Positions 8,465-16,734 of a DNA stretch of 64,000 bases are shown one piece after another (the first letter of the stretch is position 1; every line of letters begins with the position of its first letter). This DNA comes from Bradyrhizobium uaiense (GTDB taxonomy: Bacteria > Pseudomonadota > Alphaproteobacteria > Rhizobiales > Xanthobacteraceae). The notes beneath the pieces are model-generated. The model was not told where the DNA came from. It did not search any database and was given only the letters and a program-made list of their open reading frames with translations. The position numbers and the translations under genes were made by a program. Where the stretch lies: positions 21,041 through 85,040 of the forward strand of contig NZ_VKHP01000009.1 of NCBI RefSeq assembly GCF_010811875.1, read 5' to 3'.

Positions 8465-8649
8465 CGGTCCACCTGCGCAAAGGCTAGCGCAGGGAAGAGC
8501 CACCGTCGAGCCCAGGGGGCAATGGCGTAGAGCAGGAAGGAGCGGGCTGACGGATTTAGTGGACAGTGTTGTACGCCGGCCACAGCGCGAACTCGCTTCC
8601 AAGGTTGCGCCGATCGATCTCCACGCATTCCAGTTGATCTCGCTGCGCC

Positions 8650-9519
8650 CTAATCGAACGCCAGCGCCGATCGCCGGCGCGAGCTCGGCCGCGGCGAGCG
8701 CTGCTGCAGCATGCCGCCGATGACCTGGTCGAGCGTTGCGATCCGGTCCGCCATGCCGCGCGCAACCGCCTCGCGCGCGCCGAGCATACGGCCCTGGCCG
8801 AACTCCTCGCGGACCTTGGTCTGCGTCACGCGCCGGCCGCCGGCGACGGCCTTGACGAAATCGGCCCCGGCCTCGTTTGCGCGGCCCTGCAGATAGGCCT
8901 TGGCCTCATCCGACAGCGGCGCGAACGGATGCGCCTCGTTTTTCAGCGGCGATTGCTCCGAGCGGACGATCGTCATCTTGACCCCGACCTGGTCGAGCCA
9001 GCCGGAAATATCCTGGTGCATAATCATCGCGCCGATCGAGCCGACGTCTGCAGACGGCGTCATCACCAGCTCGCTCGCCTGCGAGGCGATCCAATAGGCC
9101 GCCGACGCCGCCAGCGTGTTTGCGATCGCGATAACCGGCTTTTTCGCTGCAGCCGCCGCGACAGCCGCGGCCGCCTCGACCGTGCCGGAGACCGTACCGC
9201 CAGGACTGTCGACGTCGAGGACCAGGCCGGCGACGTCCTGGTCATCCGCAGCGCGCGTGACCTGCGCCGCGATCCCGGAAAGGCTCGAGCCGAACCAACT
9301 GCCGCGCGGCGTCAAGCCGCCGGCAATCGAGACCAGGGCGATCTTGCTTGCCGAGCTCGAGGCCTGCGCGGTAGCTGCCGCGAGGAGCGCCTGCCGCTGC
9401 TCGGCGCGCGCCAGGCAATCAGCGAGCGCTGAGACCTCGAGCGCGACCAGGGCGTCGATCGACGTGATCTGCGTCAGCACCTGGCGTAGATCCGGCGCAG
9501 CGGATTCGATCTTAATCAT
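8650..9519 (-). CDS. Phage head maturation protease, S49 (SppA-like) family
   Basis: A 289-residue protein from the ATG at 9519, which overlaps the portal stop by 8 bp; upstream in-frame codons lie inside the portal gene. The SppA-like core has LVLDVDSPGGTVSG, then NTLAASAAYWIAS with the likely nucleophile Ser139. SPLKNEAHPF follows, with Lys193 as likely general base, giving the Ser-Lys dyad of S49 phage proteases. It should cleave the capsid delta domain during head maturation. In standard gene order the capsid gene follows at once; here the copper cassette intervenes. The C-terminus is Arg/Ser-rich and appears complete. Confidence 0.9.
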   Translation of the reverse strand: MIKIESAAPDLRQVLTQITSIDALVALEVSALADCLARAEQRQALLAAATAQASSSASKIALVSIAGGLTPRGSWFGSSLSGIAAQVTRAADDQDVAGLVLDVDSPGGTVSGTVEAAAAVAAAAAKKPVIAIANTLAASAAYWIASQASELVMTPSADVGSIGAMIMHQDISGWLDQVGVKMTIVRSEQSPLKNEAHPFAPLSDEAKAYLQGRANEAGADFVKAVAGGRRVTQTKVREEFGQGRMLGAREAVARGMADRIATLDQVIGGMLQQRSPRPSSRRRSALAFD

Positions 9520-10855
9520 TGTTGCCGTCCTCTTTTGGAGAGCTCGAGCCGCCGCCGGCGCCGGCATTGTCGTCGACGCCCTGCCCGCCGGCGGAGTCCT
9601 TTGTCAGCGGGTTTTTGTAGTCATTGCCGCCGGGATCAGTCCGCGGCGACATGTTCTCAAATCGCAGGATGTCGTTTGCAGACAACCATTCGCCCTGACG
9701 GCCGATCAGATACGCCCGATAGCGATTCAGCAGATCGCCGCGCAGCAGGCCGAAAAAGTTGAACTCGAAAAACAGATCGCCGTTTTCGTTGTCGAGCAGC
9801 AGATCCCGCTCGACGCCCTGCTCGATCTCGATCGCGAGCGGCGCCACACATCCGACGACAAAATCGAGCGACTGCTGCTCGACGTTGTTATTTGTCGCGC
9901 GTTTAAGGCGCGATGCGCGATGCAGCGGATAGCTCCAAAGGCCGAAAACCGCAGTGTCGGCGGCGTCCTCGGTCTCGAGCAGCTGCGCCTCGGAATTCGT
10001 CACCTTGATCGGATTATATTTGACGCCATGCGTCAGCAGCCGATCCTTGTGCCGGTTCATCCCGGTCCCGGCTGCCCGCCAGTTTTCGAGAAACTGGTTT
10101 CGATCTTCCTTGTCTTTGAACACGCCGGGATGCTCGAGCGTGCCGCCGGACTGGCCGTTGTTCTTAAACCAGATGTCGCCGTATTCATGAACGGCGATCG
10201 CGCGCGCGAAAACGTGTTTGGCGCTATGGAAAATCGGCTCGCCGAGCAGGCCATCCTCGCGCAACGGATTCGAGCGGATATGCCAGAGCTCGTCGTCGCG
10301 ATAGGTCGTCTGTTTGAGCTGCGCGCCCTGGACGACGGTCGTCGGCGGATTGAACGTGTAATACAGGCGCCCGTCGATCCCGCGCTCGACCATCGCCAGG
10401 CGCCGCGGATGCAGCCATTCGAGGCCGCCGACCGCGTAATATTCCGATGCGCGCGGATCGCCAGGCGGCAGGATCGCGCAATATGAATTTCGATAGTACG
10501 AAACGTTCCAGGCGAGCTCGCCGACGAGCTCGGCCGGCGTCTGGCGAGCGTTCGGGTTGGCCGCAAACAGCCTGGTGACCGGATGATCCGGCAACGCCTC
10601 GCGCGCGCCGTTCGCACCGCGCCGATAGACCGACGCCGGCAGCGATTTCATCGCCGACGAGAGGCCATGACGGACGGCCTGGACGGCGCCGAGCTGGCTG
10701 ACGTTGCTGTCAGTGACCTCGACGCCGGCGAGCGACATGCGACCGCCGAAATCCGCCCAATATTGCGGGTCGCTCATGTCGCGCGGCTTGCCAGGATCAA
10801 ACGCATCCGCAACCACACGAAACGCCGACCCCAGCCCGCTCCGAAAAATTCCCAT
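9512..10855 (-). CDS. Phage portal protein, HK97 family
   Basis: A 447-residue protein that forms the dodecameric DNA gate at one capsid vertex. Recognisable HK97-portal features are VRHGLSSAMKSLPASVYRR near the N-terminus and PADLVGEL-like PAELVGELAWNVSYYRNSYC. In the middle are LWHIRSNPL and NGQSGGTLEHPG, and towards the end LIGRQGEWLSANDILRFEN-like spacing, with NMSPRTDPGGNDY before a disordered tail rich in Gly, Ser and Asp. The start overlaps the large terminase stop by one base. Length and motifs are normal. Confidence 0.92.
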   Translation of the reverse strand: MGIFRSGLGSAFRVVADAFDPGKPRDMSDPQYWADFGGRMSLAGVEVTDSNVSQLGAVQAVRHGLSSAMKSLPASVYRRGANGAREALPDHPVTRLFAANPNARQTPAELVGELAWNVSYYRNSYCAILPPGDPRASEYYAVGGLEWLHPRRLAMVERGIDGRLYYTFNPPTTVVQGAQLKQTTYRDDELWHIRSNPLREDGLLGEPIFHSAKHVFARAIAVHEYGDIWFKNNGQSGGTLEHPGVFKDKEDRNQFLENWRAAGTGMNRHKDRLLTHGVKYNPIKVTNSEAQLLETEDAADTAVFGLWSYPLHRASRLKRATNNNVEQQSLDFVVGCVAPLAIEIEQGVERDLLLDNENGDLFFEFNFFGLLRGDLLNRYRAYLIGRQGEWLSANDILRFENMSPRTDPGGNDYKNPLTKDSAGGQGVDDNAGAGGGSSSPKEDGNND

Positions 10856-12615
10856 CAGACCACCGTCAGGATATCAGCGCCGGTCACGAGCAGCCCGGCC
10901 GTTGGATTCCAGCTCATGAGGATCGCGGCCTCGAGCAGCGCGATGAACGGGTCGATTTTCGCCGAGCCGGCGACCTGTTTGGTCACCATGTCGGAATTGC
11001 CCCGGCGTTCGGTCTTGGCGTTGCCGACCACCCAAGACATGAGGCCTTGCCCGGCATGCCAGAACGTCGCATCGGCGAGCTTGAAATCCAGCCCATAGAC
11101 GGCCGGCGCGAGCGCCGAGCCCTGCAGCAGGCGCCGCAGCATATCGTCGGTCACGCCGACGGCGGTCAAAGCCTCGATAATCGCCGCCGCCTGGTTCGGA
11201 TCGATACCGACGCCGTTTTTCTGCGGCAGCAGGCCGCTCGCGACGATGCGAGCGACCAGGGCGCCGAGATCCGCGATCGCGTCAGCCATATCGACGATCG
11301 TCAGCGAGCCTTCCTCGACGAAATCCTGCAGTTGGCTCGCGATGTCCTTTCGACGTTCCAGGACGATCGGATCTGCCCATGCATATGACCAGGACAGCCA
11401 ATGCCGCGTACCGCGTTCGCGGCCGATCACCGCCAGGCCGAGCAGGTCGTCACGGCCGCCGGAGTCGATTCCGATCGTGACGACCTCGCAGCGCGTCAGG
11501 ATCGCGTCGAGATCGAGCCCTGCGATCGCCTGCGCATCCCAGAGATCCGCGCCGCCCCAACCCTCGTTATTGATGCCCTGGCCGATCTCGATATTGAGAT
11601 GTTGCGAGGCCCAGATCCGGATTGCTTCCTCGCCCTTGTCGCGCTCGCCCTCCCAATCGGCGGCGAGCTCGGCCAGCGACGGACCGGAGCGGCCGAGGTT
11701 CGGCATCACCATCGACCAATTTGCCGGGTCCATCCAGCGCGGCTCGACGCCCTTTTTCCGCTCCTCGCGCGTCAGCGTCGCGATGTCCGGCGGAAATTCA
11801 TACAACAGCGGCAGCATCGGCCGGATGACCTTGCCGCGATAATTGCCGTCGCGAACGTTGCGCGCGAATTTCAGCTCGGACTTGAAAATTCCGGCCGGAA
11901 CGTCGTCGCTCTGCGTCGTCGTCATGACGAGCAGTCCCTCCGGCGTCTTGTCGAGGCCGCCGCGGATCTGGCGCAGCACTTTCGCGCCCTTCGCGTTGAA
12001 GCCGAGCAGGTGGATCTCGTCGAGCAGCACGAAAAACAGGCCCATCGCGCCGGTCAGGATGTTGACGTCGAAGGTCTTGACCTGCGCCTCGGCCTTGGTG
12101 ACCAAGTCCTCGATCATCATCTCATGATCGTGCGTGCGAAAACGCCGCTTTAAATCCGGCGACTCCTCGATCATGCCGACCGCCTGGTCATAGGCGCGCG
12201 TCGAGATCGCCTGCGTCGGACCGACAAACAACGCTTTACCGCGCGGCCGATAGTTCATCAGCATGGCGACGATCAGCAGCGCGGCCGAGTTTGTCGTCTT
12301 TGACGAGCCCTTCGGCACCATCGCGAGAATGTCGCGGATGTACCGGACCTGGTTGACCGCATCCCAGCTGCCGAATGCCGCGCGCACCAGCTCGCGGAAC
12401 CATGGGCCGGATGCGGTCCGCATCTTTGGCTTGCCCGGCACGTCAGGCAGCTGGATCTCGTCATAGAACGCCTGCGCCATGTCCGCCTCGCCGGCGAACA
12501 GCGGCATATCCGGCATCAGCGAGCGGCCGTCGCGGATGCGCTCCTGCCAATCGACGCGGGACAGATCCCACGGCACGATGCCAGGCGCCGCGGCGGCCTC
12601 GATCGAAGTCTGCAT
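10855..12615 (-). CDS. Phage terminase large subunit
   Basis: A 586-residue packaging motor. The ATPase half has a Walker A-like PKGSSKT at residues 101-107 and a Walker B with the catalytic Glu in LLDEIH, starting at residue 197. SGLKPSS-type coupling elements follow (VMTTTQSDD). The C-terminal nuclease half has the metal-binding opening VVTIGIDSGGRDDLLGLAVIG. This is the HK97/lambda-like class that works with a small subunit and, in cos phages, an HNH protein. It overlaps the small subunit stop by one base. Complete length. Confidence 0.93.
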   Translation of the reverse strand: MQTSIEAAAAPGIVPWDLSRVDWQERIRDGRSLMPDMPLFAGEADMAQAFYDEIQLPDVPGKPKMRTASGPWFRELVRAAFGSWDAVNQVRYIRDILAMVPKGSSKTTNSAALLIVAMLMNYRPRGKALFVGPTQAISTRAYDQAVGMIEESPDLKRRFRTHDHEMMIEDLVTKAEAQVKTFDVNILTGAMGLFFVLLDEIHLLGFNAKGAKVLRQIRGGLDKTPEGLLVMTTTQSDDVPAGIFKSELKFARNVRDGNYRGKVIRPMLPLLYEFPPDIATLTREERKKGVEPRWMDPANWSMVMPNLGRSGPSLAELAADWEGERDKGEEAIRIWASQHLNIEIGQGINNEGWGGADLWDAQAIAGLDLDAILTRCEVVTIGIDSGGRDDLLGLAVIGRERGTRHWLSWSYAWADPIVLERRKDIASQLQDFVEEGSLTIVDMADAIADLGALVARIVASGLLPQKNGVGIDPNQAAAIIEALTAVGVTDDMLRRLLQGSALAPAVYGLDFKLADATFWHAGQGLMSWVVGNAKTERRGNSDMVTKQVAGSAKIDPFIALLEAAILMSWNPTAGLLVTGADILTVV

Positions 12616-13112
12616 CAGTGCGAGGTCCCGGCCTGTTGGCGGCGCATCATGAGCTCGCCGAGCGGCGTGCCGGCGTCGGGCTGATGCGCGGCGGCGAGCG
12701 CGGCGGCTTTCTTGCCGATCTTCTCGGTCGGCGCCGCCCTCTCGGCCGGCGCGGCCTTCGCCGGCTGCTGCGTCTGGCCGTACAGCATCAGATCGTTGCG
12801 TTCGAGATACTTCTGGAATTCTCGGATCGCCGAGACGTTTCCGGCGTTGACGCCGTCCATCAGTTTGACGCCGACCTGCGCGACCAGCCGATCGCGCGCG
12901 ACGTCCTTAAACTTGAGCTCTGAAAAATAATGCTTCCGCAGCGTCGGCTGCGTGATGAAAAGCGCCGACGCGATCCGCGCATTGCTCCAACCGAGCGCGA
13001 CTAACAGGCTGACGCGATTCCGGTTTTGCTGGTTAGCGACATGCTCCGGCCGACCACGCCCGCCCCAGTTGGCCGGCACGGGATCGCCGAATAGGTCGAA
13101 AACTTCGGCCAT
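12615..13112 (-). CDS. Phage terminase small subunit
   Basis: A 165-residue DNA-recognition subunit starting MAEVFDLFGDPVPANWGGRG. An N-terminal helix-turn-helix (LLVALGWSNARIASALFITQPTLRKHYF, residues about 35-63) should bind the packaging site. The following helices form the oligomerisation core, and the tail is Ala/Pro-rich. I prefer this start over codons upstream because homologous terminases open at this point; no strong ribosome site is visible before it. It lies directly downstream of the HNH gene and upstream of the large subunit. Confidence 0.8.
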   Translation of the reverse strand: MAEVFDLFGDPVPANWGGRGRPEHVANQQNRNRVSLLVALGWSNARIASALFITQPTLRKHYFSELKFKDVARDRLVAQVGVKLMDGVNAGNVSAIREFQKYLERNDLMLYGQTQQPAKAAPAERAAPTEKIGKKAAALAAAHQPDAGTPLGELMMRRQQAGTSH

Positions 13113-13195
13113 GATGAAAAAAAACCTGTCAGTGTGAGATAGGCCGGTCCGTGGAGAGGCACCCGCCAAGGAAATGCCCACCCCCTACCCCTCAA

Positions 13196-13477
13196 TCAGT
13201 CCCAGACGCCGCGCATGTGCAGGCTCGCCTGCTCCTCGCGCTGCTTGTCTCGATCGTGACAAGCCTTGCAGAGCGTCTGCAGGTTGCCCTCATCCCAGAA
13301 CAGGCGCTCATCGCCACGATGCGGGATGACATGGTCGCAGACGAGCAGCGACGTATCAGGCTCGACCCTGCCGCATGCCTTGCGTTGGCATGTATAGAGA
13401 TCGCGCAGGAAGATGCGCAGACGCAGCGCACGCCAGCGCGCGAGCTTGTACCAGGCTTTCCAGGGCGGCTGCGGCAT
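13196..13477 (-). CDS. Phage HNH endonuclease next to terminase
   Basis: A 93-residue protein with the motifs KLARWRALRLRIFLRDLYTC, LVCDHVIPHRGDERLFWDEG and NLQTLCKACHDRDK. The Cys pairs and His residues form the zinc site and betabeta-alpha-metal active site of HNH nucleases. HNH proteins encoded beside the terminases in cos-type phages are known to assist the large subunit in cutting at cos, so cohesive-end packaging is likely. It is the first gene of the late operon, just left of the oppositely oriented secreted-protein gene. Confidence 0.85.
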   Translation of the reverse strand: MPQPPWKAWYKLARWRALRLRIFLRDLYTCQRKACGRVEPDTSLLVCDHVIPHRGDERLFWDEGNLQTLCKACHDRDKQREEQASLHMRGVWD

Positions 13478-13607
13478 CCAAAAAAAGGAAAGGGCCGACC
13501 ACCTTGCGATGATCGGCCTCGGATCCAGGACCAGACGTTCAAATCTTGCAGGAACCTTGCCCTACCTGTGACGTTGAAGAGCAAAGGAACAAACCGAGGA
13601 GGACATC

Positions 13608-13874
13608 ATGAGAACTCTGTCACTGGCTGCTGTGCTGGCGATCGCGGGCTTCGCTGTCGTCACCCCGTTCTCGATTGCACCTGCGTCGGCTCAATTCGCC
13701 ATTGATACTCCGGTCGGCGGCGTCGTGGTTGGCCCGCAACACCGATATTACGACCGAGATTATGATCGACGCGCTTATCGCGCCTACAATTATGATCGCG
13801 GCTATCGCGGTTGCCGCACCGTTACGATCGAGCGCGATGACGGTTCGGTCCGCCAGGTCCGCCGTTGCGACTAA
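13608..13874 (+). CDS. Small secreted protein, host-type, encoded against the phage operons
   Basis: An 88-residue protein starting MRTLSLAAVLAIAGFAVV, with a clear signal peptide cleaved after PASAQ near residue 29. The mature part is Tyr/Arg/Asp-rich (RYYDRDYDRRAYRAYNYDRG) and ends with two Cys (CRTVTIERDD...RRC). A strong AGGAGG lies 7 bp before the ATG. Similar short exported proteins are common in Bradyrhizobium chromosomes; their function is unknown to me. Its rightward orientation between two leftward phage operons and its own terminator (13925-13953) mark it as an independently expressed lysogenic gene. Confidence 0.75.
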   Translation: MRTLSLAAVLAIAGFAVVTPFSIAPASAQFAIDTPVGGVVVGPQHRYYDRDYDRRAYRAYNYDRGYRGCRTVTIERDDGSVRQVRRCD

Positions 13875-13924
13875 CCAGCACCGACGGCTCACCGGCTGCC
13901 GCAATCAAGCTGGGAGCGCAATCG

Positions 13925-13953
13925 AAAAAGGCCGCCTAGTTGGCGGCCTTTTT
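13925..13953. terminator. Bidirectional intrinsic terminator between early and late phage operons
   Basis: A perfect stem, AAAAAGGCCGCC (13925-13936), a 5-base loop and GGCGGCCTTTTT (13942-13953). The A-tract on one side and the T-tract on the other let it stop transcription from both directions. It serves the secreted-protein gene (+) and the early operon ending with the NusG-like gene (-). Confidence 0.9.
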
Positions 13954-14040
13954 CATTGCGGTAGGGGCACGCTGCGCGCGTTCGCCTGAATCAGGCTCTG
14001 CACTTTTAGTCGAACTGCCGCGCATGCACCGCACCGCGAA

Positions 14041-14706
14041 TTAGTCGATCAGCTCGATCTGCGCCTCGGTCAAACCGCTTACCTTGACGCCGTGCTTTCC
14101 GTCGCCGACTAAGACGCTGAGTCGGCCTTTTGAGTCAATTCGCTCGATCAACGCGCGAAAGCCAGAGAACAGGCCGTCAGCGACACGGATCTGACGTCCT
14201 ACTCTCATTTCGGTTTCCTCTTTGACCTCGGCGACGCTGATGAAGCCATAGCGCAGGAACAGCTGCGCCAACGCCCATCGGCGACGCGACGGCAGCATGT
14301 TCTCGATCTTGACGATATCGCGCAGCAACTGCATTTCGGTCGCATTGAGCCACGACCGCAGCTCGCCGAACTCGAGCAGGTTGTCGACGTCTGGAATGCT
14401 GCGGATCTCGGCGAGACGCGCAAGCTCGAAATCAGGCAGGAAGATCAGACCAGGCAGAAACGGCTTTTCGATCCGGCGGCCGAGATGCGGACGCCGCGCC
14501 GGCTGGCCGCCGCCACGTTGGACGAAATGCACAACGGTCGGCGACCAACCGCTAATGCAGCGCTCGCCGAAAGCCTTGATGACCTTGGCATCGCGACCAG
14601 GCATGACCTGCAGCACGCGCCAGCTCTCCGGCATCGCCGGGACCGCCAAACGACCGCCGGCCTCGACATAACCGACGATCTGCCCTTTGCGGTATTGCAT
14701 GTTCAT
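14041..14706 (-). CDS. Phage NusG/RfaH-like transcription factor
   Basis: A 221-residue protein from the ATG at 14706 (GGGGAGGG upstream), overlapping the stop of the HTH gene. The N-terminal half matches a NusG N-terminal domain (WRVLQVMPGRDAKVIKAF, then KPFLPGLIFLP, the equivalent of the PGYVFV strand). The C-terminal end is a KOW domain (GRQIRVADGLFSGFRALIER, then GRLSVLVGDGKHGVKV). A helical insert of about 60 residues separates them. Such proteins bind elongating RNA polymerase. It is the last early gene, directly before the terminator and late operon, so an antitermination role in late expression is likely. Confidence 0.85.
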   Translation of the reverse strand: MNMQYRKGQIVGYVEAGGRLAVPAMPESWRVLQVMPGRDAKVIKAFGERCISGWSPTVVHFVQRGGGQPARRPHLGRRIEKPFLPGLIFLPDFELARLAEIRSIPDVDNLLEFGELRSWLNATEMQLLRDIVKIENMLPSRRRWALAQLFLRYGFISVAEVKEETEMRVGRQIRVADGLFSGFRALIERIDSKGRLSVLVGDGKHGVKVSGLTEAQIELID

Positions 14707-15959
14707 TCGCCCTCCCCTGCGACTTGCCACGTCCCATCGCGGCGCGGCGGCCACGGCGCCGGCACGCGAAAGCCCTGCTTTGACTTCCTCAAGCGGAAAT
14801 TCGGATTTGACGACGAGACGCCATGAACGTTCTGGTCATACGGCTCGAGGAAAATCCGCTCGGCCTGCGGCTCGGCGCCGATCCAGAGCGCCAGGCGATC
14901 ACGCCAGGCGGCAAACTGCGGCGTCCCGAGGTCGACGACCTGCCAGGCCTCGCGATCGACGCCGGCAAACGCTGCCATCGCCGTGAGATCAACCTGCGGC
15001 GGCAGCTGCGTCCAGACGCCCTCGCCGAGATCCAGCTCGCGGATAACGCGCGGCTCGCGCCGCTCGGCGATCTGCGTCGCCACTGCTAAGCCCTTGAGCT
15101 CGTCGCCCTGCACAAACCGCCGTTGTGGAGCTGCAGGCTTTGCCGACGCAACACCAGGCGCGGCGAATTCTCGAAATCCGCGAGTCCGCGACCAGAGATG
15201 GAAATTCATCGGACGGCGCTGTTTGAGCTCGCGCAGCTTCGCCATGTAGAGCGGCACGGCATGGACGCACCAGGCGCGATCGTCCGGCGTCAGGAGGCGG
15301 AACTCCTCGAGCGCCAGGTCGCGCCGCATGACCTCATGCCCGACATAGCTCTCGAATGCCGCCGCGAACTCGGTCGGCTCGCCTTCCTCGATCGTTTTGC
15401 GATCCTCCGGAAAGCCCCCGGAGGGGGACTTAGGGGGATTCTCCGGTTCAGGTTCAGAGATTAGCTGGTCGCACAACTGCGAGGGCTGGCCGAGGGCTGG
15501 CGGAGTCCTAACCACTTCGGCACCCGAATTTAGCCCTTGCTGCCAGCTAGGGCTAATCGCCGTTGAATTCACTGGCGTTTCGTCGACGACGCGACCGGCA
15601 GCCCGCGCCTCGATCGCGTCGGTATCGGCGTCGACCAGCAGACGGACGAGATCCGTCGTGCGCTTGCCGCGGCCCTCGCCGTTGCGACGACCATTCTCGT
15701 CGACCCATTGCCCGGTCCTGCCTATCGCACCGATGTCCTCGAGCCAGGCGAGCCGCCGCCGGACCGTGTCCTGCGACAGATCGCAGTCCATTGCCAGCTG
15801 CGGGATGCCGACCCAGCACATGCCTTCGCCGTCGACATACTCGCCGAGCGCGCGCAGCACGCTTTTTGCGTAAGGGTTGCCCAGCTCGAGATTGCGCGCC
15901 CATCCGGTCGCCACGTCCGAGCCGATGCGCAATCGCGCCCGCTTTTTCGCGGTCATCAT
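14703..15959 (-). CDS. Phage helix-turn-helix protein, probable replication initiator
   Basis: A 418-residue protein. Residues about 15-100 form a winged helix (NPYAKSVLRALGEYVDGEG, IPQLAMDCDLSQDTVRRRL, WLEDIGAIGRTGQW), the arrangement found at the start of phage replication O-like proteins. A disordered middle (residues about 135-190, Pro/Glu/Ser-rich) and a helical C-terminal half (WCVHAVPLYMAKLRELKQRR) follow. AGGAAG precedes the start. It overlaps the NusG-like gene by 4 bp. Helicase loading or origin binding would be its role by analogy; no ATPase motif is present. Confidence 0.65.
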   Translation of the reverse strand: MMTAKKRARLRIGSDVATGWARNLELGNPYAKSVLRALGEYVDGEGMCWVGIPQLAMDCDLSQDTVRRRLAWLEDIGAIGRTGQWVDENGRRNGEGRGKRTTDLVRLLVDADTDAIEARAAGRVVDETPVNSTAISPSWQQGLNSGAEVVRTPPALGQPSQLCDQLISEPEPENPPKSPSGGFPEDRKTIEEGEPTEFAAAFESYVGHEVMRRDLALEEFRLLTPDDRAWCVHAVPLYMAKLRELKQRRPMNFHLWSRTRGFREFAAPGVASAKPAAPQRRFVQGDELKGLAVATQIAERREPRVIRELDLGEGVWTQLPPQVDLTAMAAFAGVDREAWQVVDLGTPQFAAWRDRLALWIGAEPQAERIFLEPYDQNVHGVSSSNPNFRLRKSKQGFRVPAPWPPRRDGTWQVAGEGE

Positions 15960-16013
15960 AACTTCCTAATCAGAGAATTCGGGAAAACGCTGACGCAACG
16001 AAACACTAGAAAT

Positions 16014-16307
16014 TCAAGACCGCGGCTGCAGCAGGCGCTCGACGATCTTGTCCGCCGACAGCGCAGAGATCGCCTCGAGCTCGATCGCGACGCCGAGCCG
16101 CTCGAGCCACTCGCGGCGGAAACCGCGACGTTTGAGCCGCGGCGGATCGACGACGCCGGCGGCGATCGCGTCGCGATCCGGGATCTCGTATTCCTCGAGC
16201 TCGCCGAGCTCGGCGCCCTTGACGACCAGCTGGCAGATGACCTCGGCGAGAGTCATCGCCTCCGGCCCTTCGGCGGCCAGGCAGCGCGCGATCGCGGCGC
16301 TGGTCAT
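16014..16307 (-). CDS. Small early phage protein, unknown function
   Basis: Ninety-seven residues from the ATG at 16307, with GAGGCGG 6-12 bp upstream. The protein is soluble, rich in Ala, Glu and Leu, and mostly helical (MTSAAIARCLAAEGPEAMTL, LEEYEIPDRDAIAAGVVDPP). It overlaps the small zinc-type gene by 4 bp, as is the rule in this tightly packed early operon. No family recognised. Confidence 0.55.
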   Translation of the reverse strand: MTSAAIARCLAAEGPEAMTLAEVICQLVVKGAELGELEEYEIPDRDAIAAGVVDPPRLKRRGFRREWLERLGVAIELEAISALSADKIVERLLQPRS

Positions 16308-16510
16308 GCTGCAGCCGCCTCGCATCGCGCGTCGCAGGGCGGCGTCGCCGTGCAATGGATGCGCTCCTCGTCGCGCCAAAACTCATCCCAATAGCCAGCA
16401 GGACCGCCCTGGCGGCGACCAACCTTGACCATGTCGCACCGGACGCATTGCTGCTCGGTCTTGAGCGGAAACCGGACCTTGTCGCCCCACTTGTGCCGCG
16501 TCGAGCTCAT
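16304..16510 (-). CDS. Small Cys-containing early phage protein
   Basis: A 68-residue protein from the second in-frame ATG (16510), which overlaps the previous stop. It has CVRC in the middle (QQCVRCDMVKV) and two more Cys near the end (TPPCDARC), a spacing compatible with one zinc ion. WDEFWRDEERIHC lies between. This pattern recurs in small proteins of rhizobial phages as far as I recall. Function unknown; nucleic-acid binding is possible but unproven. Confidence 0.55.
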   Translation of the reverse strand: MSSTRHKWGDKVRFPLKTEQQCVRCDMVKVGRRQGGPAGYWDEFWRDEERIHCTATPPCDARCEAAAA

Positions 16511-16734
16511 GCGTGCCATTGCAGCTCGCGCCCTTCCGCCGCCGCCTCACGCCAGACGCGGCGTATGTCGTCGACCTCGGCGCGCGACAAGGCTCGATTC
16601 ATGCGAAGGCACTCGCCGTCGCGATCAAACGAAATCCGCAGGCGCTGCCCACAATGCATCCAACCGAGGGAACAGCCGAACATGAACAGGCCGAACGCGC
16701 CGACGGCGAACGCTGCGATCTCGAGCTGCGTCAT
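16507..16734 (-). CDS. Small single-span membrane protein of early operon
   Basis: A 75-residue protein whose first 27 residues form one hydrophobic segment (IAAFAVGAFGLFMFGCSLGW). A cytoplasmic-looking charged tail follows (RISFDRDGECLRMN, EVDDIRRVWREAA). It overlaps both neighbours by 4 bp. Unknown function; a membrane-targeting phage protein of the early phase. Confidence 0.5.
   Translation of the reverse strand: MTQLEIAAFAVGAFGLFMFGCSLGWMHCGQRLRISFDRDGECLRMNRALSRAEVDDIRRVWREAAAEGRELQWHA

Noticed and set aside
8465..8649. CueR- or CopY-type operator before the copper cassette
   Set aside because: I looked for paired inverted repeats of the known kinds and found none good enough to report.
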